Positions 49,201 to 57,542 of a DNA stretch of 64,000 nt are shown one piece after another. Each line of letters begins with the position of its first letter. Position 1 is the stretch's first letter. Source of the DNA: Actinomadura craniellae (GTDB lineage Bacteria > Actinomycetota > Actinomycetes > Streptosporangiales > Streptosporangiaceae). The position numbers and the translations under genes are program-made. The notes under the pieces are model-generated. The model made no database searches and was not told the origin of the DNA. It saw nothing but the letters and a program-made list of their open reading frames with translations. The stretch spans positions 186,001 to 250,000 of the forward strand of contig NZ_QLYX01000002.1 in assembly GCF_003289645.1 (NCBI RefSeq), given 5' to 3'.

Positions 49201-50075
49201 CGCCGGGCCGCGACGCCCGCCCGGCCGACGTCCGGCAGGTCGACGGACAGGGCCGCCTCGCTCCGGTCGCCCAGGATCCCGGCGGTGGCGACCAGCCTCG
49301 CCCCGATGTCCTCGACGACGGCGCTCCCCAGCGGGAGCCGCATCGGCAGGGAGGCACCCCGGACTGCGGCGAGCACCACCTGCGCGGCCCGCACGGGGTC
49401 GCCGACCCGGGCGCGGCCGCCCGCCCGGGCCCGGACACGGGACTCCCCGGAGGTCGCCGTGTAGTCGCCGATCACCGTGGCGGCGTGGCACGGGGCGGAG
49501 CCGTCCAGGCAGTCCGTGCGCAGCGGGCCGTGCTCGACGGTGGTGACGCGGACGCCCAGCGGAGCCAGTTCCAGCGCCAGGGCCTCGGTCAGGCCCTGGA
49601 CCGCGAACCTGGTCGCGCAGTCCACCCCCCACCCGGCCCGGCCGACCCGGCCGCCCACCGGGCTGACGTTGACGACGGTGCCGGACCGCGCCGCCCGCAT
49701 GGCCGGCAGGACGGCCCGGGTGACGTTGAGCAGCCCGAAGACGTTCGTGTCGAACAGGACACGGGCCTCCGCGTCGGAGGTCTCCTCCACCGCGCCCACC
49801 AGCCCCCGGCTCGCGCCGTTGACGAGGACGTCGATGCGCCCGAAGCGTTCCAGCGCACGATCGACGACCGCCCGCGCCTGGCTCCGGTCGTCGACGTTCA
49901 GGCCCAGGACGAGGGCCCTGTCACCGGCCCCGACCCCATGGGCGCCGAGCGCGTCCGACACCGCACGGGGGTCATCGGCGGTGGCCACCACGTTGTCCCC
50001 CTCGGCAAGAGCCTGCCTGGCGATCTCCAGGCCAAGGCCACCAGAAGCGCCGGTGACGAACCAGGTGGTGCTCAT
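49086..50075 (-). CDS. SDR-fold protein lacking catalytic residues
   Basis: 329 residues. The NAD(P)-binding end is normal (FVTGASGGLGLEIA), NGAS replaces NNAG, and FAVQGLTEALALELAPLGVRVT is the usual helix. The active-site YxxxK is replaced: the segment reads WGVDCATRFAVQG where relatives have YSASKFAVEG, so Tyr is Asp and Lys is Arg, and the catalytic Ser position is Pro (NVSPVGG). It is probably not an oxidoreductase. GGAGG precedes ATG 50075. Convergent with the HTH regulator and overlapping it by 115 bases. Confidence 0.82.
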   Translation of the reverse strand: MSTTWFVTGASGGLGLEIARQALAEGDNVVATADDPRAVSDALGAHGVGAGDRALVLGLNVDDRSQARAVVDRALERFGRIDVLVNGASRGLVGAVEETSDAEARVLFDTNVFGLLNVTRAVLPAMRAARSGTVVNVSPVGGRVGRAGWGVDCATRFAVQGLTEALALELAPLGVRVTTVEHGPLRTDCLDGSAPCHAATVIGDYTATSGESRVRARAGGRARVGDPVRAAQVVLAAVRGASLPMRLPLGSAVVEDIGARLVATAGILGDRSEAALSVDLPDVGRAGVAARRQRAGRFSEPAPAAASRFAAQSARARSFSSDGEPVSAV

Positions 50076-50200
50076 GTCCAGTCCTCCAACTCGATCTCTT
50101 CGGCCACGAACTCCTACATCCATCCGAACAACCGAGCCAGGGCACATTCCATGGCCGACCGGGCACCGCTCGTCCTGGTTCTGGCAGTCCCCCCTTCGGG

Positions 50201-50212
50201 CACACCAGTGTG
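50201..50212. promoter_or_regulatory. Inverted repeat upstream of the secreted protein
   Basis: CACAC-CA-GTGTG, about 90 bases before the start of the secreted repeat protein, followed by a -10-like CATATC region (50222 on). Possible operator. The remainder of 50076-50297 shows no gene. Confidence 0.3.
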
Positions 50213-50297
50213 AAATGGGTCATATCCGCAGGGCCAATCCGGGCGGGTGGTGGTGCGCGAACCCCTGGCGCACAAGCACCCCGAAGGAGGGCCAGGA

Positions 50298-51461
50298 ATG
50301 GCACGAAACGAAATGATCCAACGATGGTGGCGCCGGGGGCTTCTCCGCGCCGCCGGTGCTCTGGTGGCGGCTGTCGCCACCCTCGGGTCCGGCATCGCCC
50401 TGGCCGTACCGGCACACGCGGCCGCGCCGCCGCTGCCGTTCGACGTCACGCAAGGTACGACACCGGCGGTCGACCCGAACGGGCGGTTCGTCTTCTCCCG
50501 GGGCCAGGACTCCTCCCTGCTGTTCAGCCAGGGATTCCCGGCCTCGAACGGCTTCGGACCGTTCATCTCGCTGGGCGGGCAGGTCAGGGACTCGCCGACG
50601 GGCGTCGGCACCCCCGAGGGAGCCCGGGCGTTCGTTCGCGGATTCGACAACCAGGCGTACACGTACCTGGTCCGCGACAACACCACCCCGACCGGCTACG
50701 CGGTCATCCCGGGGTTACTGATCTCCAGCCAGATCACCGCCGTCCCGGTCCGGCGGCAGGCCACCGGCGCCACCGACGTCGCGGTCTTCGCCCGCGGGTT
50801 CGACGACGGAGGCGTGTACACCAACCTGCTCAGCTCCGGCAGATGGACCGGCTGGCGCAAGATCGGCGATCTGGTCACCAGCAACATCCAGGCCGCCCTG
50901 ATCGGACCGGAGACCATCCGGGTGGTCGCCCGCCGCCCGAACATGCTGGTGGAGAACGTCATCATCGACCTCGGCGGCAACGTGGGCGCATGGCAGCCGG
51001 TCGGTGATCTGCGGGTCCTCGGTGACGTGACGCTCACCGGCATGGGCGGCCTGCCGCAGTTCCGGGGCGACGAGGTCTTCGCCCGCGCCACCAACGGGGA
51101 GGTCTTCGGCTACGACTTCAAGGTGTCCAACCCGGGATGGCTCAGCCTCGGCGGCGTCGCCACCAGCGACATCGCCGTCTCGGTGACGCCCGACCGGGGC
51201 CTGCAGTACTTCGTACGAGGCCAGGACAACGCGATCTACGCCAACCGCCGCCCGTTCAACGGCCTGTTCGGCGGCTACGTACGGCTGGGTGGCGTGGCCG
51301 TCGGCAACCCGGCCTCGACCGGCGCCGCACCGGCCGCGGGCCGCACCGCAGACGACGAGCTGGTCGTGCTGGGCCGCGGCGGCGTGCTGTACGGCAACAT
51401 CCAGCAGCCGGGCGGCGCTTTCGGCGGCTACTTCGCCTTCACCGGCCCGCCGCACTCCTGA
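50298..51461 (+). CDS. Secreted repeat protein, probable beta-propeller
   Basis: 387 residues. A Sec signal peptide (Arg-rich start, hydrophobic core about 17-37, cleavage near AHAAA) is followed by about seven loosely repeated units: VFSRGQDSSLLF, AFVRGFDNQAYTY, VFARGFDDGGVYTN, VVARRPNMLVEN, VFARATNGEVFGY, YFVRGQDNAIYAN, VVLGRGGVLYGN, several followed by W...LGG and S. This 50-60-residue spacing resembles PLL/tectonin-like lectin propellers. There is no catalytic signature. GAAGGAGG before ATG 50298 fixes the start. Confidence 0.8.
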   Translation: MARNEMIQRWWRRGLLRAAGALVAAVATLGSGIALAVPAHAAAPPLPFDVTQGTTPAVDPNGRFVFSRGQDSSLLFSQGFPASNGFGPFISLGGQVRDSPTGVGTPEGARAFVRGFDNQAYTYLVRDNTTPTGYAVIPGLLISSQITAVPVRRQATGATDVAVFARGFDDGGVYTNLLSSGRWTGWRKIGDLVTSNIQAALIGPETIRVVARRPNMLVENVIIDLGGNVGAWQPVGDLRVLGDVTLTGMGGLPQFRGDEVFARATNGEVFGYDFKVSNPGWLSLGGVATSDIAVSVTPDRGLQYFVRGQDNAIYANRRPFNGLFGGYVRLGGVAVGNPASTGAAPAAGRTADDELVVLGRGGVLYGNIQQPGGAFGGYFAFTGPPHS

Positions 51462-51467
51462 TCGACC

Positions 51468-51506
51468 GGCGGGCGGCCCGGGACAGCCGGCCCTGGGTCG
51501 CCCGCC
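51468..51506 (+). terminator. Hairpin after the secreted protein gene
   Basis: GGCGGGCG and CGCCCGCC (51468-51475, 51499-51506) with an inner CCCGGG/CCCTGGG pairing, starting six bases after the stop. The rest of the gap to 51727 holds nothing I can support. Confidence 0.5.
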
Positions 51507-51727
51507 CACTCGGAAAACCCGGGCCGAAACCAGCGCCGATCCGCAGCAGCAGGCACCGCGAACACCGCCCACCGGCCCCGTGCAGCCTGCGTTGCCTCGG
51601 CGGGCGCGAACTCGCCCCGCTCATCGTCGAACCCAACGAGACCTTCCGCCCGTCTTCCGTCCCCTGGACCGGGCCTCGCCTGTGGGTGGGGCGGCGACCA
51701 GTAAGGCCGGAGGAGGGTCGCGGCCCG

Positions 51728-52831
51728 TCAGGCCGGGGCGAGGTCGATCAGGGCGGCCAGGTCGGTGCGGTGGCGGCCCGGGGTGCCGTGGGCAAGGGCG
51801 GTGCTCTTGGCGCGTTTGAGGTACAGGTGGGCGGGGTGCTCCCAGGTGAAGCCGATGCCGCCGTGCATCTGCACGCATTCCTCGGCTGCCCGCACCGCGA
51901 CGACGCTGCAGTGGGCTTGGGCGACGGCGACCGCCACCGCGGTGTCGGCCGTGGTCTCGGCGTCGTCGCCAGCCGCGCAGGACGCCGCGTAGCGGGCCAC
52001 CGCCCGCGCCTGGGTGATCGCGACCCAGAGCTCGGCCAGGCGGTGCTTGAGCCCCTGGTAGGAGCCGACGGGACGGCCGAACTGGTACCGGCCCTTGACG
52101 TATTCCACCGTGATCTCCAGGCAGCGTTCGGCCAGCCCGAGCTGTTCGGAGGCCAGCACCGCCGCCCCGCACGACAACGCCCGGGCCAGGGCGTCCCGCG
52201 CCGCGTCCCCGGTGGCGAGCGGGCGGCCCGGCGCGCCGTCCAGGTCGATGTCGCACAGCGCGCGGGTCATGTCCAGCGACGTCACCGGGGTCCGGGTGGT
52301 GTCCGCGCCCGCCACGGCGTACAGCGCGCCGCCGGCGGGCACCAGCAGCACGTCGGCGGGCAGCGCGTCGGCGACGCTGGTGATCCGGCCGGTCAGTCGG
52401 TCGCCGTCGGCGGTCACCGTCCCCGGGAACTCCGCGTGCGGCGGGGTCGTGAACGGCACCGCGAGGGCCGCCGTGCTCCGGCCCTCGGCCAGCTCGCGCA
52501 ACATTTCCTCGGTGCCGGGGAGGGCGAGCAGCAGGGCCGTGGCGGTCACGGCGCTGCCCAGGAACGGCACCGGCGCGACAGCCCGGCCGGTCTCCTCGGC
52601 CACCACCGCGGCCTCCCGCAGCGTGGCCCCGGCCCCGCCGAGTTCCTCGGGCACCAGCAGCCCGGCGCAGCCGACGTCGCCGGCCAGCGCCCGCCACAGG
52701 TCCAGGTCGTAGGGGTCGGCGCTCTCGGTGCGGGCCAGCACCGCCGGCCAGGGTGCCCGGTCGGCGAGCAGTTCCCGCACGGCGGCCCGCAGCTGGTCCT
52801 CGTCCTCCCCGTACAGCAGGTCGGCGTTCAT
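51728..52831 (-). CDS. Acyl-CoA dehydrogenase family protein (second subunit)
   Basis: 367 residues of the ACAD fold: GLLVPEELGGAGATLREAAVVAEETGRA in parts, YVKGRYQFGRPVGSYQGLKHRLAE (RYQFGRPVGSYQGLKH) and QMHGGIGFTWEHPAHLYLKRAK. The FAD-binding middle domain (residues 110-200) is weak and there is no clear catalytic Glu in the usual C-terminal place, as in the partner chains of actinobacterial FadE alpha2beta2 dehydrogenases. It overlaps the first dehydrogenase by four bases, so the two probably form one enzyme. Confidence 0.9.
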   Translation of the reverse strand: MNADLLYGEDEDQLRAAVRELLADRAPWPAVLARTESADPYDLDLWRALAGDVGCAGLLVPEELGGAGATLREAAVVAEETGRAVAPVPFLGSAVTATALLLALPGTEEMLRELAEGRSTAALAVPFTTPPHAEFPGTVTADGDRLTGRITSVADALPADVLLVPAGGALYAVAGADTTRTPVTSLDMTRALCDIDLDGAPGRPLATGDAARDALARALSCGAAVLASEQLGLAERCLEITVEYVKGRYQFGRPVGSYQGLKHRLAELWVAITQARAVARYAASCAAGDDAETTADTAVAVAVAQAHCSVVAVRAAEECVQMHGGIGFTWEHPAHLYLKRAKSTALAHGTPGRHRTDLAALIDLAPA

Positions 52832-54018
52832 CGGGGCAGGTCCTTCCACGCGACGTCCTTGTCGACCCGGATCTCGCCCGGCAGGCCGAGCACCCGTTCG
52901 GCGATGATGTTCCGCAGGATCTCCGAGGTGCCGCCCTCGATGGAGTTGCCCTTGGCTCGCAGGTAGCGGTAGCCGGGGCCGCGGCCGAGGAACTCGACGC
53001 TGTCGGGGCGGCGCATCGTCCAGTCGTCGTAGCGCAGCCCCTCCTCGCCGAGCAGTTCCAGTTCCAGCCCGGAGAGTTCCTGGCTGAGCGAGGCGAAGGC
53101 GAACTTGGCGGCCGACCCCTCCGGGCCCGGCTGGCCGGCGGCGAGCTGCTGGCCGATCCGCAGCGCGGTCAGCCGCGCGGCCTCGGCCGTCACCCACAGG
53201 CCCAGCAGCCGGTCGTGCAGGGCCGCGGTGCGCGCCTCGGGGCGTTCCCGCCAGGTGCGGGCGACCACGCCGATCATCCCGGACTCGCGGGGGGCGGCCC
53301 CGCCGCCGATCGCGACCCGCTCGTTCATCAGGGTCGTCTGCGCGACGCGCCAGCCGTCCCCGACCTCGCCGAGGCGGTGCGCGTCGGGGATCCGCACGTC
53401 GGTGAGGAACACCTCGTTGAACTCCGCCTCGCCGGTGAGCTGCCGCAGCGGCCGGACCTCCACGCCCGGGTCGGTCATGTCGCAGGCGAAGTAGGTGAGG
53501 CCGCGGTGCTTGGGGACGTCCGGGTCGGTGCGGGCCACCAGGATGCCCCAGCGGGCCTCGTGCGCCATGGACGTCCACACCTTCTGCCCGTTGACCACCC
53601 ACCCGTCGCCGTCGCGGACCGCCCGGGTGGCGACGGCGGCCAGGTCGGATCCGGCGCCGGGTTCGGAGAACAGCTGGCACCACACCTCCTCCCCCGTCCA
53701 CAGCGGCCGCAGCCACCGGGCCCGCTGCTCGGGGGTGCCGAAGGCGAGGATCGTCGGCGCGGCCATGCCCAGGCCGATGCCGATCCGCCGCGGATCGTTG
53801 TCCGGTGCCCCGGCGGCCGCGAAGGCCTCGTTGACCGCCCGCTGGAGTTCGCGGGGCAGCCCCGACCCGCCCAACCCCTCGGGGTAGTGCACCCACGCCA
53901 GCCCGGCGTCGAAGCACGCCCGCAGGAACTCGGTGCGGTCCATGGCGGCCGGGTCGTGGGCGGCCAGGAACTCCCGGGCCCGGGCGGTCATGTCGGCGGC
54001 TGAGGGGGGATGACTCAC
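52828..54018 (-). CDS. Acyl-CoA dehydrogenase
   Basis: 396 residues: WVHYPEGLGGSGLPRELQ, LFSEPGAGSDLAAVATRA (FAD/substrate), WVVNGQKVWTSMAH (FAD), and the C-terminal AKGNSIEGGTSEILRNIIAERVLGLP. It introduces an alpha,beta double bond in an acyl-CoA. With the coupled 51728-52831 chain it fits the heterotetrameric FadE-type dehydrogenases that act on bulky or branched acyl-CoAs such as steroid side chains. The substrate here is unknown. Confidence 0.93.
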   Translation of the reverse strand: MSHPPSAADMTARAREFLAAHDPAAMDRTEFLRACFDAGLAWVHYPEGLGGSGLPRELQRAVNEAFAAAGAPDNDPRRIGIGLGMAAPTILAFGTPEQRARWLRPLWTGEEVWCQLFSEPGAGSDLAAVATRAVRDGDGWVVNGQKVWTSMAHEARWGILVARTDPDVPKHRGLTYFACDMTDPGVEVRPLRQLTGEAEFNEVFLTDVRIPDAHRLGEVGDGWRVAQTTLMNERVAIGGGAAPRESGMIGVVARTWRERPEARTAALHDRLLGLWVTAEAARLTALRIGQQLAAGQPGPEGSAAKFAFASLSQELSGLELELLGEEGLRYDDWTMRRPDSVEFLGRGPGYRYLRAKGNSIEGGTSEILRNIIAERVLGLPGEIRVDKDVAWKDLPR

Positions 54019-54043
54019 GGAACCTCCAGGGCGTTCTCCCGGT

Positions 54044-55018
54044 TCAGCGGGGGCCTTCGAAGAAGCGGCGTGGGACGTCGACGAGCATCGCGGTGATCTG
54101 TTCCTCGGTCACCCCGCGCTCGCGGACGTGGGGCAGGACGTCCTCGCCGAGGTGCAGGTAGTGCCACTGGGGCAGGAACGCCAGCGCGCCCGGGTCGATC
54201 CAGTCGATGTAGCAGGCCGCGTCCTGCGACAGCACCATGCGCCCGGCGTGGCCGCGCCGGCACATCTCCACCAGCGTGTCGGCGCGCGCCTCGAAAGTGG
54301 TGCCGACGTTGATGCCGAACCGGTCCATGCCCAGGACGAACCCGGCGTCGGCGAGTTCGGCGAGGTGGTCGCAGTCGGTGGTGTCGCCGCTGTGCCCGAG
54401 GACGATCCGGGCCGGCTCGACGCCCTCCTCCTCGCACAGGACCCTTTTGACCTCGGCTCCGGTGCGCCGGCCGGGGTGGGTGTGCACGGTGATCGGGACG
54501 CCGGTCAGGTGGTGGGCGCGGGCGACGGCGCGCATCACCCGCTCGACCCCGGGCGTCAGCCCCTCGCGGTCGATCGCGCACTTGAGCATCGCGGCCTTGA
54601 CGCCGGTGCCGGCGATCCCCTCGGTGATGTCGCCGACGAACATGTCGACCATCGGGTCGGGGACCCCGGCGCCCAGGGCGGGGCCGCGGTGGTGGAAGAA
54701 GAACGGGACGCTGTCGTAGGTGTACACGCCGGTCGCCACGACGATGTTCAGCTCGGGCACCTGCTCGGCGACCCGCTGGATCCGGGGGATGTACCGGCCG
54801 AGCCCGATGACGGTCGGATCGACGATCGTCCGGACGCCCTGCGCGGCCAGCGCCCGCAGCTTGGCGACCGCGTCGGCGACCCGCTCGTCCTCGTCACCCC
54901 ACTCGCCGGGGTGGTTGTTCTGGACGTCGGCGGTGAGCACGAAAACGTGCTCGTGCATGTAGGTCCGGCCCAGCTCGGCGCTGTCGACGGCGCCCCGGAC
55001 GGTCTCGACCGGACTCAT
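54044..55018 (-). CDS. Phosphotriesterase-family hydrolase
   Basis: 324 residues with the PTE metal centre: His22 and His24 (YMHEHVF), Lys146 (AMLKCAID, carboxylated Lys position), His179 (TVHTHPG), His209 (GHSGD) and Asp266 (SQDAA). Family members are lactonases, phosphotriesterases or amide hydrolases. The final EQITAMLVDVPRRFFE is typical. ATG 55018 has AAGGGG eight bases upstream. It lies 25 bases upstream of the two dehydrogenases in one operon; a lactone or ester of an acyl compound is a fair guess. Confidence 0.9.
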   Translation of the reverse strand: MSPVETVRGAVDSAELGRTYMHEHVFVLTADVQNNHPGEWGDEDERVADAVAKLRALAAQGVRTIVDPTVIGLGRYIPRIQRVAEQVPELNIVVATGVYTYDSVPFFFHHRGPALGAGVPDPMVDMFVGDITEGIAGTGVKAAMLKCAIDREGLTPGVERVMRAVARAHHLTGVPITVHTHPGRRTGAEVKRVLCEEEGVEPARIVLGHSGDTTDCDHLAELADAGFVLGMDRFGINVGTTFEARADTLVEMCRRGHAGRMVLSQDAACYIDWIDPGALAFLPQWHYLHLGEDVLPHVRERGVTEEQITAMLVDVPRRFFEGPR

Positions 55019-55086
55019 CCGCACAGCCCCTTCTCATGGATCTTGCCGGTGGGTCCCGGCGGCATCGGCGCGAGATCGCAATTCAT
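55015..55086 (-). pseudogene. Short ORF resembling the C-terminus of an acyl-CoA ligase
   Basis: 23 residues from ATG 55086, containing APMPPGPTGKIHEKGL. Class I acyl-CoA synthetases end in a similar PxGPTGKILKREL stretch with the catalytic Lys, so this may be the relic of a ligase whose body was deleted. Its stop overlaps the phosphotriesterase start (ATGA) and GGGAG precedes its ATG, so it may still be translated for coupling. Match judged by eye over few residues. Confidence 0.35.
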
Positions 55087-55331
55087 GATGCTCCCGGCCC
55101 CTCCTGTCCATACCGACCGTCCGGTATGTCCCGGGCAAAGTATCCCCGGCCCTGATCGGTGTCAACGAAGGCGCGGCGCAGGTGGGTCCGGGCACCAAGG
55201 TCGAAAATCCGTGCGTGGTGACCACTCGGCCAGGACCAGCCTGACCAGGCGATGACCGGTGTTCCACCTGGCCAAGGCGCCGGCCGCTCAGGAGTTCCGC
55301 GCAATCGCTCCTCGGCTTCGGGCCGAGCCGG
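55087..55331. other. Intergenic region upstream of the dehydrogenase operon
   Basis: Apart from the promoter/operator around 55110-55150 I see no gene. Two 73-77 codon reading frames here have Arg/Gly-rich composition and no Shine-Dalgarno and are not accepted. Confidence 0.4.
55110..55127. promoter_or_regulatory. TetR-type operator over the dehydrogenase-operon promoter
   Basis: ATACCG-ACCGTC-CGGTAT, a 6-bp inverted repeat with 6-base centre. On the minus strand a -35-like TTGCCC lies upstream with the CGGTAT half in the -10 position, so a bound protein would block transcription of the phosphotriesterase/dehydrogenase genes. No TetR gene is adjacent. Confidence 0.4.
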
Positions 55332-55631
55332 TCAGCCTGCGTCGCGCAGCGGCTGGAACCGGACGCTCAGCCGCATCTCCAGCGCCTCGGCCAGGCGTTC
55401 CAGCATCGGGATCGTGGGCATCGTGCCACCGGCCTCGAACCGGGCCACCGCCGGCTGCTTCAGCCCCGCGCGCTCGGCCAACTGCGCCTGCGTCAGCCCG
55501 AGTTCCTCCCGCCGTAGCCGGACGGCTTCACCCAGCTCGAACCGGATCCGCGCCGCCTCGTACGCCGCCCCGGCACCCGGACGACCCATGACCTCGGCCC
55601 GCTTACCGGCCCACGCCCTGCGCTCGCCCAT
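55332..55631 (-). CDS. HTH antitoxin (XRE/HigA-like)
   Basis: 99 residues with a Cro/CI HTH: LRREELGLTQAQLAERAGLKQPAVARFEAGGTMPTIPMLERLAEALEM in parts (LTQAQLAERAGLKQPAVARFE; MPTIPMLERLAEAL). This is the usual antitoxin of RelE/HigB systems. GAGGA lies nine bases before ATG 55631. The toxin that should precede it survives only as a fragment, so it may now be a solitary regulator. It is divergent from the cluster regulator at 55877. Confidence 0.85.
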   Translation of the reverse strand: MGERRAWAGKRAEVMGRPGAGAAYEAARIRFELGEAVRLRREELGLTQAQLAERAGLKQPAVARFEAGGTMPTIPMLERLAEALEMRLSVRFQPLRDAG

Positions 55632-55745
55632 GTCGCTCACTCCTCGTTCGCCAGGTACATCTCGGCGATGCACCCGCCATGCCCGCTCGATCCCCTCGCG
55701 GGCCAAGGTCAAGAACCATTCGCGCTCTCCAGGGTCGGTAACTAC
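55632..55745 (-). pseudogene. RelE/HigB-like toxin remnant
   Basis: Upstream of the antitoxin and in its frame lies VVTDPGEREWFLTLAREG, resembling the N-terminus of actinobacterial RelE/HigB toxins, then about 20 residues (IERAWRVHRRDVPGER) unlike the family core. Normal toxins are about 100-120 residues and end with a conserved LLVAGDK region, which is missing. An internal deletion is inferred. Confidence 0.35.
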
Positions 55746-55776
55746 AAATCCACAGCGCCTTCTTTTAGTACCGGAT

Positions 55777-55789
55777 CTGTCACAGACAG
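55777..55789. promoter_or_regulatory. Inverted repeat between antitoxin and cluster regulator
   Basis: CTGTC-ACA-GACAG in the divergent gap. It may be an operator for the HTH antitoxin or the regulator at 55877. Confidence 0.35.
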
Positions 55790-55876
55790 CGAAATCCTGC
55801 GGCGGAGCGTTGGGGAGAGGAGACTGGAGGAGGTAGGAGGAGAACCCTGAAAGCCCTGGCTGCTGGCGGTCTTTAC

Positions 55877-57241
55877 ATGAGTGATGATGAGTTTCGGCCC
55901 ACCCGAGCGAAGGCGGGGAAGATGCGTCGGCGGCCCGAGTGGGCACGAGAGATCCGGTTACGGCGGGAGCGTCTGGTCTGGTCGCAGAACCGGCTGGCGA
56001 AGGAGTTGGAACTCGCTGCAGACCCGGAGGTGCGCGCCACTCTTCCCTCCCGTAGTTCGATCATCCGGGAGATCCGGTTCCATGAGAGCGGTCAGCACCG
56101 GCCTGGCCCCGTGTACGGCGAACTGTACCGCCGGGTGTGGGAGAAGTACGGGGTCGGTGTCCTGGATCAGGAACTCGGGCTGGGGTGTGATCTGCTCGTA
56201 CTCGCCTGGACGGTGGGGAGGCTTGCGCAGCGCGTGGACCGACGAACTCTGTTACAACTCGCCGCAGTGGCGTCAAGCGGCGTTGCGCTGGACCCGGCCG
56301 AACGTCTGATGCGTGCTCTGCGCGGCGGTGACCGGCCCGACGAAGTGACCGTCACCCACCTGGAGGCCCGTACCAGGGGGCTCCACCGGTTGGAGGAGCA
56401 CTACCCCGCCCGGCTCCTGTACCCCGCGCTGATCACCCATTTGAACGAGGTGAGCGCGCTCCTTGAAGCCGGGCCCCCTGAGCTGGTGCGTCGTCGCCTG
56501 GCCGTCAGTGCCGGGGAGAGCGCCATTCTAGGCGCGTGGTTCGCCTGGGAGCTGGGAGACGCCGCCCGGGCCACCGCCATCTCCCAGGTGGCCGGCTTCG
56601 TCGCGCGCCACGCCACGGATCCTGCCGTCGGTGCCTGCATGGACGGATACCGCACCTATATGACCGGAGGCGACACAGCCCGCAGCGTCCGCCTGGCCGC
56701 CTCCGCCCTCAGTCACCTTGGCGAGGCCGATGCGGCGACCCGTGCCTGGTTGCTGGCCCGTCACGCCGAGGAGTCGGCCGTGCTCGGCGACCGCAAGACG
56801 GCGCTGGAGTCGATCCAGCAGGCGACCGAGGTCTACGCCTTCGCCGACATCAACGCACGCCCCTGGACCTGTTTCCTGGACTCCGGCCGGTTCGCCTCCA
56901 TGCGCCTGTCGGTCTACTCACGCATCCAGTATGAGAACGAGGCGGTCGAGGCCATCGACGACATCGTGGCACATGTGGGCCAAGACACCGAGGTCAAGAA
57001 GCTGTGCGTGGTGAAGGCCGATCTGGCACTGGCCAGGTTCCGGCTGGGCGATGTCGCCGAAGCCGTCACGCACGCCCGCTCGGCTCTGGCCGCCACGGCG
57101 GAGATGGCGTTCCCTCTCGGCTGGGACCGGCTGGACCAGGTGGTGTCGGAGTTCCGTCCCGCCAAGGCACAGGCCGCCCGGGAGTTCCGCTCGGAGTACG
57201 CGGCTATGCGCCCGGCCGCGGCCCCGCCGTCTCTCGCGTGA
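55877..57241 (+). CDS. Helix-turn-helix regulator with TPR-like helical domain
   Basis: 454 residues. A basic N-terminus with a likely DNA-binding helical unit (REIRLRRERLVWSQNRLAKEL) is followed by a long alpha-helical body with TPR-like spacing (ALITHLNEVSALLEAGPPELV, ARHAEESAVLGDRKTALESIQQATEVYAF, AVEAIDDIVAHVGQD, ALARFRLGDVAEAVTHARSALAAT). Similar XRE-TPR proteins regulate morphology and RiPP clusters in actinomycetes. It is the first plus-strand gene before the lanthipeptide precursor and the probable cluster regulator. Its end overlaps the convergent cutA by 38 bases. Confidence 0.75.
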   Translation: MSDDEFRPTRAKAGKMRRRPEWAREIRLRRERLVWSQNRLAKELELAADPEVRATLPSRSSIIREIRFHESGQHRPGPVYGELYRRVWEKYGVGVLDQELGLGCDLLVLAWTVGRLAQRVDRRTLLQLAAVASSGVALDPAERLMRALRGGDRPDEVTVTHLEARTRGLHRLEEHYPARLLYPALITHLNEVSALLEAGPPELVRRRLAVSAGESAILGAWFAWELGDAARATAISQVAGFVARHATDPAVGACMDGYRTYMTGGDTARSVRLAASALSHLGEADAATRAWLLARHAEESAVLGDRKTALESIQQATEVYAFADINARPWTCFLDSGRFASMRLSVYSRIQYENEAVEAIDDIVAHVGQDTEVKKLCVVKADLALARFRLGDVAEAVTHARSALAATAEMAFPLGWDRLDQVVSEFRPAKAQAAREFRSEYAAMRPAAAPPSLA

Positions 57242-57542
57242 TCCAGTCCAGGTAGTCGCCCAGCCCATCTTCGATGGGCACGGCCACGATCTCCGGTACC
57301 TCGTAGGAGTGAGCGGCCCGCACCACCGCCGCAAGGTCACCGAAGCGTGACCTGGTGGTCTTCATGAGGATCAAGTACTCCTCCTCGCGCTGCACCTCGT
57401 CCTTCCACCAGTAGGTGGACACGATCGGCCCGGTGATCTGCGCGCCGGCCGCCACCCGGCTCTCCACCACGGTTCTGGCGATCTTCTCGGCCTCTTTCCG
57501 CGAACCGGCGGTCACATGGACTTCGACATGAGAGGTCGTCAT
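57204..57542 (-). CDS. cutA: CutA-family divalent-ion tolerance protein
   Basis: 112 residues matching CutA1: VEVHVTAGSRKEAEKIARTVVESRVAAGAQI, STYWWKDEVQREEEYLILMKTT (key WWKDEVQREEEYLIL) and a final PEIVAVPIEDGLGDYLDWI. CutA forms trimers with a ferredoxin-like fold; its role in metal tolerance is debated. It interrupts the lanthipeptide locus on the opposite strand and is probably unrelated to it. Confidence 0.92.
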   Translation of the reverse strand: MTTSHVEVHVTAGSRKEAEKIARTVVESRVAAGAQITGPIVSTYWWKDEVQREEEYLILMKTTRSRFGDLAAVVRAAHSYEVPEIVAVPIEDGLGDYLDWITRETAGPRPGA

